This document shows, one piece after another, positions 1 through 6,593 of a stretch of 32,155 nucleotides of DNA. The DNA lies in contig CACWSW010000012.1 in the NCBI GenBank assembly GCA_902763655.1, forward strand, positions 1-32,155. Direction: 5' to 3'. The notes under the pieces were generated by a model, which ran no database searches, was not told the origin of the DNA, and worked only from the letters and a program-made list of their open reading frames with translations. Each line of letters starts with the position of its first letter. Within the stretch, counting starts at the first letter, position 1. The translations under genes were made by a program, and so were the position numbers. The stretch comes from an uncultured bacterium. GTDB lineage: Bacteria; Verrucomicrobiota; Kiritimatiellia; RFP12; UBA1067.

Positions 1-254
1 GTCCTGCAGGAACTTCGACACCTGCTCGCCGCCGAAGTACTTGCCGTTGCCCCACGGGTCGATCACGCACTTGAGCCCCAGCTCGTGCGCCTTCTCGACA
101 ATCTTCGGGATGTTGGGCCGCCAGAAGTCGAAGTCGAACTCCGTGACGGCGAGGATCACGCACGTCACCCCGTGCGCCTTCATCTCGGCGAAGTCCGCCG
201 CCGCATGCTCCACGTAGTTCAGCCCGTAGTAGCTGATGCTTGTCTGCTCGATCA
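1..254 (-). CDS. TIM-barrel-like protein, N-terminal 84 residues only (runs off the left edge)
   Basis: The reading frame opens with ATG at 254 and continues to base 1 without a stop, so only the first 84 residues are visible. The peptide begins MIEQTSISYYGLNYVEHAAA, then has a pattern typical of the first strands of a (beta/alpha)8 barrel: a segment near residues 33-38 (CVILAV) and another near 61-65 (LKCVID), separated by a helix. There is no signal peptide. A good Shine-Dalgarno (AAAGGA) lies 7 nt upstream. It is the last visible gene of the minus-strand glycan operon, 44 nt after the GH20 gene, so a role in carbohydrate breakdown is likely by context. No family can be named from this fragment; a glycoside hydrolase or a sugar isomerase-type barrel are both possible. 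Confidence 0.7.
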
Positions 255-298
255 TGGTTGTCCTTTCTTGGTTTTCTTAAGTTTTTCGCCTGTCCGCC

Positions 299-1810
299 TC
301 AGTTGCTCCACCACGCCGGCGGAATCTGGTTGTTGAGGTGGCCGGTGTCGAGGTAGTCCGTCACCTTCATGTCGTGCCCCACGAGGCGGAGCGAACGCTG
401 GAACGACACGCCGTGCGACACGGGCGAACCCCACGCGGCGTACCCGGCGCCCATGTACATCTTCTGCCAGTCCTTGCCGTACAGGTGGTGCCAGGTCGTC
501 GCGATGAAGCCGAACCCGCCGATCTTCACGATGTGGTCGGCCATCGGCTTCATCGACGTGTCGTTCATCCACGGACAGCCGGCCACGGCGAATCCCCGTT
601 CCTTGAAATACGTCATCGTGGGCCAGGTGCAGCGGACGCCGCCCTTCGCCGTGTGGTCGCCGTACTGCCAGTCGCAAATCACGATGTCCTTCGGCAGGCG
701 GTCGAGGATGGACGCCGCCTCGGCGTCGCCGCACACGGTAAAGCCCTTCCAGTGGGGATCCTTCTTGTCGAGCAGCATGTCATGCCACATCATCGCGCGC
801 GCGCCGCGCGACCTCACGAACTCCGCAAGGCCCGTGATGTGCCGCAGCACCAGCTCGCTGTTCGGCGTCTTGACGCAGTCGGGACAGGTCTGCCGGTCTG
901 CCTCGTCGCAGCCGATGTGGAAGTAGGGCGGATTGCCGAAGTTCTCGTGCATCTCCGCGATCAGCTCGCGCAGGACGCGCTGCGTCTCGGGATTTGAGAG
1001 GCACCAGTTCCACCCGCTGCTCCATCCGTCCGGCTCGAAGAGCGGCTCGTACTCGGGGTGGAGGTCGAGCGCGCTGTGCTTGAGCGAACGTCCGCGCGCG
1101 GACGTGGCGTGCCCGTAGCAGTTGATCTGCGGGATGAGCGTGATGCCGAGATCGCGTCCGACCGCCACGAGACGGCTCACCTCCGCCTTCGTCATGTTCG
1201 CCTGCGGCCAGCACCACCACGGGTGCTTCTCGCTCTTGTACATGCCCCACGGCTCGATGATCGCGTAGTTGAACTTGAGGAGCGCAGCCAGGCGGATCGC
1301 GCGCTCGATCTGCTGCGGGCGTACCTCCGGAAACCAGCACAGGTGCACCGCGCGGAACGCGAGGTGCGGACGGTCCGAAATGGTAAGCGCAGGAATGATC
1401 CATCCCTCGGTCTTGAACGTGCCGCGCTTCGCGATCGCAAGCTGCCGCAGCGTGTACGCCGCCCACCGCACGCCCGCGAGCGTGCGCGCCGCGATCTTCG
1501 CGCCGTCCGCTCCCGTTTCCGCCGCGTACGCTTCGTCCCCGGAAGGGACGCGCTCCTGCGCGTCCGCGGTCGCGCGGTCGCGCGCCCCTCCCGCCGCCAC
1601 CACCTTCGGCGCGTACGCGCCGTACCACTCCGCGAAATGCGACTCGAGCCATTTGACGGCGGCAGGGTCCGGACACTCCACCGTGACCGTCGTCGTATTG
1701 TCGAACGGCACGTAGTTCTTCTTGTCCATCTTGAACGTCTGGTAGGGCGCGGCCGTAACCGCAAGACACGCCGCCAGAACGGCGCAGCAGATGATTTTGA
1801 CCTTCAGCAT
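299..1810 (-). CDS. Secreted GH20-type beta-N-acetylhexosaminidase
   Basis: This 503-residue protein should remove terminal beta-linked GlcNAc or GalNAc from glycans outside the cytoplasm. Residues 1-21 form a signal peptide (MLKVKIICCAVLAACLAVTA). Residues 23-140 resemble the small GH20b-type domain. From about 145 the catalytic barrel follows, with HIGCDE at 298-303; Asp302-Glu303 is the expected catalytic pair of substrate-assisted GH20 enzymes. GHAT near 234 and the Trp-rich segment near 198-201 also fit. The start is well supported: AAGGAGG lies 7 nt upstream and overlaps the stop codon of the preceding GH89-like gene, so the two are probably translationally linked. Residues 82-90 (ADAQERVPS) come from an inserted hairpin repeat in the small domain and have no counterpart expected in the family. 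Exact linkage specificity cannot be told from the sequence. Confidence 0.82.
   Translation of the reverse strand: MLKVKIICCAVLAACLAVTAAPYQTFKMDKKNYVPFDNTTTVTVECPDPAAVKWLESHFAEWYGAYAPKVVAAGGARDRATADAQERVPSGDEAYAAETGADGAKIAARTLAGVRWAAYTLRQLAIAKRGTFKTEGWIIPALTISDRPHLAFRAVHLCWFPEVRPQQIERAIRLAALLKFNYAIIEPWGMYKSEKHPWWCWPQANMTKAEVSRLVAVGRDLGITLIPQINCYGHATSARGRSLKHSALDLHPEYEPLFEPDGWSSGWNWCLSNPETQRVLRELIAEMHENFGNPPYFHIGCDEADRQTCPDCVKTPNSELVLRHITGLAEFVRSRGARAMMWHDMLLDKKDPHWKGFTVCGDAEAASILDRLPKDIVICDWQYGDHTAKGGVRCTWPTMTYFKERGFAVAGCPWMNDTSMKPMADHIVKIGGFGFIATTWHHLYGKDWQKMYMGAGYAAWGSPVSHGVSFQRSLRLVGHDMKVTDYLDTGHLNNQIPPAWWSN
1544..1567 (+). repeat. Interspersed hairpin repeat, family A, in frame inside the GH20 gene
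   Basis: The core at 1546-1565 is a perfect inverted repeat, GGACGCGC - TCCT - GCGCGTCC (8-bp stem, 4-nt loop). The same 24 bases occur at 9453-9476 inside an unrelated gene. On the coding strand it reads as DAQERVP in both genes. Confidence 0.85.
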
Positions 1811-1817
1811 ATTCGTC

Positions 1818-1824
1818 CCTCCTT
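1818..1824 (-). promoter_or_regulatory. Strong ribosome-binding site of the GH20 gene, overlapping the upstream stop codon
   Basis: On the minus strand the sequence is AAGGAGG, 7 nt before ATG at 1810. The TAA of the GH89-like gene (1825-1823) is part of the same TAAGGAGG string. Ribosomes terminating on the first gene would sit on the binding site of the second, which suggests coupled translation. Confidence 0.75.
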
Positions 1825-4096
1825 AGCGCAGCGAAACGATCTTTTCCGCACAGCGGGCAAGTTCGCCCATCACGCGGCGCCAGTTCTCCGGCGTACGCGG
1901 AAGCGTGGGACGCATCTCGGCGAGCGGACGGTGCAGGCTGCGCTCGCGGTAGCGGTCCGGGAAGAGCGTCGGCAGCGGCGACTTGTCGCCGGCGGCGGCG
2001 TGCTCGGCGAGCTGCGCGGCGAGGTCCGCCATCGCTGGCGCGGCCCACCAGCGCGCGACTTCGTACTGGTGCGAACGGCAGTAGCCGCATGACGCGTTGT
2101 CGTAGAGCACGTGCTCGAAGTCCGGGTTGCGGATCTTCTCGACGGCATCGAGGCGCAGATAGGATTCGTAGAGCGAGTAGTCCGTGTGGAGCGCGAGGAG
2201 ATCGGCGAAGACGCGGCCGAGGGCGGAGTAGGCGGTGGCGACGGATTGGACGTCGGTGGCGGTCGCAATAAATTGCGACCCTCCCGATTTCCAACTATGG
2301 TAGGTAGAAAGGAGCTTGATGCGGGCGGCGGAGATGAGACGGTCGGCGGCCGTGCGGGCGAGGTCCACGGCGTCGCGGCGGCCGAAGTCCCCTTCCCAGT
2401 CGAGCGCGGCGAGCGCATCAAACAGACGTGGCGTGCAGGCGAGTTCGGCGGGGAACTGCTTCTTCCACGCGGCGGGGTCGTTGCGCTTCGGGCAGCCGTC
2501 CACGGCGTCCGTGATGCATCCGCCGCCCCAGCCGAGCAGGCGGGAAAGCGGGATCACGTCCTTCCAGCAGGCCGCGAAGGCGTCCGCCTGCTTGCCGTAG
2601 CGGTCGCGGCAGAACTCCGCGAGGAGCGCATCGACGTCCATCTTGTCCGCGCGCCAGGCGTTGGCCGTGAAGTAGCGGAGCAGGAGAATGTCGGTGTGCG
2701 AGGACTCCGGCCAGAAGATGTACCCCTTGCAGAACGGGTCGTTCTGGATCGCGCGCTGGCGCTCGAGGATGAGCGGATAGTTCGCGCGGACGTCGAGCGC
2801 CTTCTCGTAGGCGATGAAGAGACCGAACGTGTAGGGGAACTTGCCGACCACGTCCCAGCGCGTGAAGTTGTTCGCGCCCTTGATTTTGTTGCCGAGCAGG
2901 TCGTTGCTCACGGCGTCCACCTCGTAGTCCCACACGATGGTGGACTTCGGGTCGAGCTCCTTGAGAAGCGCGGAGACCTCTTCCGGATGCCAGGTGAGGT
3001 AGAAATCCCAGCCGGCGAGGAGAACGCGGCTGTCGGGGTAGTGGGATTTCGCCTTTGCGATGAGGCGCTTCAGCACATCGATCTTCAGCTGGAGGTTCGC
3101 CGCGCGGTCCTTGTAGCAGAGGCGCTCGCCGAGTCCGATCGTGTGGAGGAGGTCGGGCTTGCCGTAGGCGGCGATCGAGGCCTCGGTGAGCTTCCAGTAG
3201 GCGTCGAGCCACTTGTCCTTGCGCACGTCCCACACGCGGTCGGTGGGATGTCCGTAGCATCCGCCCTCCTGCGGGAGGAAGTCAGGCTTCACCGTATCAA
3301 GGAACTGGTACGGCGTGCGGGAGTACCAGTGGCTCATCGTGCCGAAGTCCTCGGGCACCATCAGGCCGCGGTCGAAGGCGTAGTCGAGCACCGACTTGCG
3401 CAGCAGGCCGCGGAACTGGAGCGACCAGAAGAGCGAGCGGTTGTTGTAGCCGGGCATCGCCTCGGGGAGCGGCTTCGCGGGGTCGGGGTAGTCCACCACG
3501 TCGGGATACGCCTTCTGGAACGCGTCGTCCATGCCGATGCGCGGCATGATGAGGTTGAGGCGGCGCTTGACGCACCAGTCGATCTCCTTCTTCCAGTCCT
3601 CAAGCCCCCAGTGCTCGGCCTGGAAACGCGTAAGACCGCGGTGCGCGAAGTAGCGGAGGCCGCGGAACTCGAAGGACGAGCGCTCGTCCACGTCGAGCCC
3701 CGTAATGTCGGGCGCGGCGCCCTTCGGCACCACGTCGCCGTCCCAGAACCAGCGGCAGCCGCCGCGCCGCTCGAGAAAGTCGTAGACGGCGTAGAGCGCG
3801 CAGCGCCCGTTGACGACAGCGAGCTCGAGCCCATTCGCATCCGACTTCATCCGGTACGCGTCAAGGCCGTCCTTCACCGGCGGCAACGCCACGAAGCGGA
3901 TCGCCTTCGCCTCCGTCGCCGCCGGAACGATCGCCAGCTTCTCGCCGCAGATTTCCTGCCAGTAGCGCGCCAGCTCCTGCGCGGCGATCCGGTGCGCCTT
4001 CTCGCCGCACGCGGGCGGCAGCACGATTTGCATGGCCTGAATCCTTTCGACGAAGAAAAGACTCGCGAAAAGGGCTAAGAGCATTTTACTTTTCAT
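1823..4096 (-). CDS. Secreted GH89-like glycosidase (alpha-N-acetylglucosaminidase type)
   Basis: This 757-residue protein probably cleaves alpha-linked N-acetylglucosamine. The chosen start is ATG 4096: AAGGA lies just upstream, it is 1 nt from the preceding stop, and it gives a signal peptide (MKSKMLLALFASLFFVERIQ). Residues 22-135 form an N-terminal domain with ALYAVYDFLERRGGCRWF, a pattern shared by GH67/GH89/DUF4838-type proteins. Residues 145-480 look like the barrel: HWGLEDWKKEIDW near 162-174, GLGE at 321-324 as a possible catalytic Glu, and LLAGWDF near 359-365. The C-terminal part is helical, as in NAGLU. The peptide GGSQFIAT (605-612) is encoded by an inserted palindromic repeat. 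An alternative start at 4183 lacks a signal sequence at its N-terminus. The family call rests on overall pattern, and GH67- or DUF4838-like enzymes remain possible. Confidence 0.6.
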   Translation of the reverse strand: MKSKMLLALFASLFFVERIQAMQIVLPPACGEKAHRIAAQELARYWQEICGEKLAIVPAATEAKAIRFVALPPVKDGLDAYRMKSDANGLELAVVNGRCALYAVYDFLERRGGCRWFWDGDVVPKGAAPDITGLDVDERSSFEFRGLRYFAHRGLTRFQAEHWGLEDWKKEIDWCVKRRLNLIMPRIGMDDAFQKAYPDVVDYPDPAKPLPEAMPGYNNRSLFWSLQFRGLLRKSVLDYAFDRGLMVPEDFGTMSHWYSRTPYQFLDTVKPDFLPQEGGCYGHPTDRVWDVRKDKWLDAYWKLTEASIAAYGKPDLLHTIGLGERLCYKDRAANLQLKIDVLKRLIAKAKSHYPDSRVLLAGWDFYLTWHPEEVSALLKELDPKSTIVWDYEVDAVSNDLLGNKIKGANNFTRWDVVGKFPYTFGLFIAYEKALDVRANYPLILERQRAIQNDPFCKGYIFWPESSHTDILLLRYFTANAWRADKMDVDALLAEFCRDRYGKQADAFAACWKDVIPLSRLLGWGGGCITDAVDGCPKRNDPAAWKKQFPAELACTPRLFDALAALDWEGDFGRRDAVDLARTAADRLISAARIKLLSTYHSWKSGGSQFIATATDVQSVATAYSALGRVFADLLALHTDYSLYESYLRLDAVEKIRNPDFEHVLYDNASCGYCRSHQYEVARWWAAPAMADLAAQLAEHAAAGDKSPLPTLFPDRYRERSLHRPLAEMRPTLPRTPENWRRVMGELARCAEKIVSLR
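2260..2286 (+). repeat. Interspersed hairpin repeat, family B, in frame inside the GH89-like gene
   Basis: The sequence is a 9-bp perfect inverted repeat, GGTCGCAAT - AA - ATTGCGACC, followed by CTCCCG. All 27 bases recur exactly at 5899-5925 in the MFS transporter gene. In both genes the coding strand is read in the same frame, giving GGSQFIAT. Confidence 0.9.
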
Positions 4097-4097
4097 A

Positions 4098-5219
4098 TCA
4101 GTTCCTTGTATTTCCAAAATGCGTGAAATGCACGAGAACCGCACCTTTGGACACGAGGACGTACTCCCCGTTACGTTTGGCATAATGCGGTTCGCTGTAC
4201 TCGATCGTCACTTGAATATCGCCGATCCTGCCTTGGCACACGAAGAACCGGTTGCTGCCGCCGAGATCCGGGTCGTCGCCCGGAACCGCAACGCCATGAT
4301 TCCTCCGCGCAAACATTTTTCTTAAATAATCGGAGGTGCCCGGAACCTTCACGCCGGCTTCTGTCTCGATTCGTTTCAGCACGGCCGTCGCCGCGGTCTT
4401 GAGTTCCTCATTGGAGACATCTCCGTCAAACACCCGGCGCAACTTTGCCTCAAACAGCCGGCTTGGACGTCCTGGCATGCCCGTGAAAAGCAACTGGCGC
4501 TCGCTCAATCCCTCCACAGGCTTCGCCAGCTTGACCCATGAGTGTGGCAAAGGACGTCTTTCGTCGGGTTGCACGCAATTAAAATCCACGTCAAACAGGC
4601 GCTTCAACGCCGAACTAAGCCCTTGGCTCTGCGTTGCGCGGAAAGGTTCGTCGCGTCGTTCCGCCTCGCGGGAAATCACATTGAGATGCAAGTCGGTCAC
4701 AAGCGGCCCGTTCTTTTTTCGAATTGCGGAACTGACCATTATCATGACGCGCACGCCATTCGTCGTGTTCCCGATCAACCACTGGGACTTGATGTCTTTC
4801 GGCGTCTGTAGAGTATCCTTGAACTTGACGTCGAAGTCCCGTTCCAGCCGTTCTCTAAGGGATTTGGCACGCTGCGTGTATTCGTCAAAACGGTCTCCCT
4901 GGACGTGCGCGCTCGCAGAAACTGAAGCGATCCGCTTGGTCTCCGTCAGCTGGAGTTCGACTGTCTCGAAGCCGAACCATTCGTTTGTCACAACCGCGAC
5001 AAAAGGCCTGTTTCCTGTGGGATAACCGGGCGTAAAGGCCCGAAGCTGCGTGCACGACCCGTTCCAAACATCCCCCCACTTGAGATTGTTCGGCAGAGGA
5101 ATGTCTTTTGCCCACGCGGCAACGGCAGAGATCGTCAGAAGGACGATTCCCCACCTTCTGAAAGAATGCGTCGATGTGTTCGCCATCGAGGCTTGTCTTT
5201 TCTGCCGTTGATTTAACAT
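4098..5219 (-). CDS. Secreted or membrane-anchored protein of unknown function
   Basis: I do not recognise this 373-residue protein. It has a polar N-terminus followed by a hydrophobic segment (GIVLLTISAVAAWA, about residues 24-37) that would act as a signal sequence or anchor. The rest is soluble, with two segments that look like a loose internal repeat: both contain a short block near F-x-V-x-F followed by a basic stretch (about residues 95-130 and 205-240). The start at 5219 has AAGGGA 6 nt upstream and overlaps the MFS stop by 7 nt; Met12 (5186) is a weaker alternative. It lies between the permease and the GH89-like gene and ends 1 nt before the latter, so it is surely co-transcribed. By eye its base composition is less GC-rich than its neighbours, which may indicate separate acquisition. 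Confidence 0.75.
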   Translation of the reverse strand: MLNQRQKRQASMANTSTHSFRRWGIVLLTISAVAAWAKDIPLPNNLKWGDVWNGSCTQLRAFTPGYPTGNRPFVAVVTNEWFGFETVELQLTETKRIASVSASAHVQGDRFDEYTQRAKSLRERLERDFDVKFKDTLQTPKDIKSQWLIGNTTNGVRVMIMVSSAIRKKNGPLVTDLHLNVISREAERRDEPFRATQSQGLSSALKRLFDVDFNCVQPDERRPLPHSWVKLAKPVEGLSERQLLFTGMPGRPSRLFEAKLRRVFDGDVSNEELKTAATAVLKRIETEAGVKVPGTSDYLRKMFARRNHGVAVPGDDPDLGGSNRFFVCQGRIGDIQVTIEYSEPHYAKRNGEYVLVSKGAVLVHFTHFGNTRN

Positions 5220-6583
5220 GCCGGTCCCTTCTTCTTTGACTCAAACAGTCTCTCCAGCTCGTCCAGCGACTTGCCTTTCGTCTCGGGGATGAAGCAGGCC
5301 GTGACGAAGTAGAGGACGCCGTTCGCGGCGAAGAAGAAGAACATCGACGACCAGCCCCAGGCCTCGACCCACGGACGGAACGTGGAGGCGAGCCCGCACG
5401 CGGCGAGCTGGTTCAGGAAGAGCGCGATCGCCATGCCGTTCGCGCGGATACGCGAGGGCATGAGCTCGGAGAGGACGAGCCACACGCAGATGCCGGGCCC
5501 GAGCGCATAGAACACCTGCATGAAGAAGAACGCGAAGAGCGTGAGCAGCCCCGTAAAGTTGTTCGCCTGCACGCCGAAGCGCTCGATCGCGAGAAACACG
5601 CTGCCGATGGCCGCAAGCCCGAGCGTCATGCCGCCCGTGCCCACCTTCAGGAGCCACGTGCGCCCCTTCCTGTCGATGAGCGCGGCGGCGACGAGCGTCA
5701 CGAGCATGTTCGTGAGCTTCACCGCGAGCTGTCCCCAGTTGGCGAAGATACCGTCGAAGCCCGCCTGGTGCAGGATCGACACGAGATAGCTCGTGAACGA
5801 GCTCATGCCCGTCGTCTTGTTGAAGGTCAGCACGAGGCACGCGAGCAGGAAAGGGATGACGTAGCGGCGCCGGAGGAGGGATTGCGTTCCTCCCGTTTCG
5901 GTCGCAATAAATTGCGACCCTCCCGTACTGGGACAACGGGCATCTTGCCCGTTGCACTGGGACAACGGGCGTCTCGCCCGTTGCAGCCACACCGGACTCT
6001 CCGGCAACCGCAGGCTCCCGAAGAACAGCACCGCCACGGGCGCCATCGTCCACCAGAAGTTGGCGCGCCAGGCGGCGGCCATGCCAGCCGCATTGATGTC
6101 CGACGCGTCCGACGCGCCGTAGTACGTCGCGACGAGGCACCCTGCGCCGGCGGCGATCACTAGACCGAAGCCGAGGAAGAACTGGAACACGCCGGTGCCG
6201 CGTCCGCGGATCGCGGACGGGAGCGTCTCGGTGAGGTACATCGGCATGACCACGGCCATGTAGCCGGCGCTCATGCCCTGGAGGATTCGGCCCGCGAACA
6301 GGACAGGGAAGCAGTCGAGCGCGAGGCACACCACGGGAATCGCCAGGAGGAACATCGCCGACGCCGCCACGATCATCTTCTTGCGGCCCAGCCAGTCGCA
6401 CAGCACGCCTGCGGTGAGAGACGAGATCAGGCCGCCAAGCATCACCGCGCCCACCACGAGGCTGACGCGCGTGCCGGAGTAGATGCCGAGAGCCATCAGG
6501 TACGGCTCGGCCGCGGCGATCACGCCAAAGTCGACCCCGTACAGCAGCCCGCCCAGACCGGCGATTATGATGATGAGCTTCAC
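5213..6583 (-). CDS. Sugar-porter-family MFS transporter
   Basis: This 456-residue inner-membrane permease probably imports a sugar released by the neighbouring glycosidases. The family is clear from GGLLYGVDFGVI in TM1 (11-22), DWLGRKK (63-69), PMYLTETLPSAIRGRG (114-129), PESPVWL (194-200) and PETKGKSLDELE near the C-terminus. About 12 hydrophobic segments are visible. The start is GTG at 6583, needed to keep TM1 complete, with only a weak ribosome-binding site and a 10-nt gap to the upstream gene. Residues 201-235, in the central cytoplasmic loop between TM6 and TM7, are a composite of several inserted repeats (QRARRPLSQCNG..., GGSQFIAT, GGTQSLL). The insert is in frame and at the loop most tolerant of length change, so the protein may still work. 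The substrate cannot be read from the sequence. Confidence 0.88.
   Translation of the reverse strand: MKLIIIIAGLGGLLYGVDFGVIAAAEPYLMALGIYSGTRVSLVVGAVMLGGLISSLTAGVLCDWLGRKKMIVAASAMFLLAIPVVCLALDCFPVLFAGRILQGMSAGYMAVVMPMYLTETLPSAIRGRGTGVFQFFLGFGLVIAAGAGCLVATYYGASDASDINAAGMAAAWRANFWWTMAPVAVLFFGSLRLPESPVWLQRARRPLSQCNGQDARCPSTGGSQFIATETGGTQSLLRRRYVIPFLLACLVLTFNKTTGMSSFTSYLVSILHQAGFDGIFANWGQLAVKLTNMLVTLVAAALIDRKGRTWLLKVGTGGMTLGLAAIGSVFLAIERFGVQANNFTGLLTLFAFFFMQVFYALGPGICVWLVLSELMPSRIRANGMAIALFLNQLAACGLASTFRPWVEAWGWSSMFFFFAANGVLYFVTACFIPETKGKSLDELERLFESKKKGPAC
5875..5893 (+). repeat. Small hairpin, probable variant copy of family B, in the MFS gene
   Basis: GGAGG (5875-5879) pairs with CCTCC (5889-5893). 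On the coding strand the unit CGGGAGGAACGCAAT mirrors the start of the adjacent family B copy, CGGGAGGGTCGCAAT, differing at two bases. It looks like a diverged neighbour copy. Confidence 0.5.
5899..5925 (+). repeat. Interspersed hairpin repeat, family B, second copy, in the MFS gene
   Basis: All 27 bases are identical to 2260-2286. The stem is GGTCGCAAT/ATTGCGACC. It encodes GGSQFIAT in the TM6-TM7 loop of the transporter. It is flanked on one side by a variant half-copy and on the other by two tandem family C units. Confidence 0.9.
5927..5984 (+). repeat. Two tandem 29-nt hairpin units, family C, in the MFS gene
   Basis: The units 5927-5955 and 5956-5984 are identical except for two bases in the loop. 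Each begins ACTGGGA and then forms CAACGGGC - loop - GCCCGTTG, an 8-bp stem with loop ATCTT in the first and GTCTC in the second. Both are read through in frame by the transporter gene. Confidence 0.88.
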
Positions 6584-6593
6584 GGGATGGATC

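Noticed and set aside
2111-4078. Long plus-strand open frame opposite the GH89-like gene
   Set aside because: It is an antisense frame caused by high GC content; no domain pattern is visible, while the minus strand has a signal peptide and glycosidase motifs.
5927-5984. Two tandem 29-nt palindromic units could suggest a CRISPR array
   Set aside because: The units directly abut with no spacers, are only two in number, lie inside a transporter gene in frame, and no cas genes are present.
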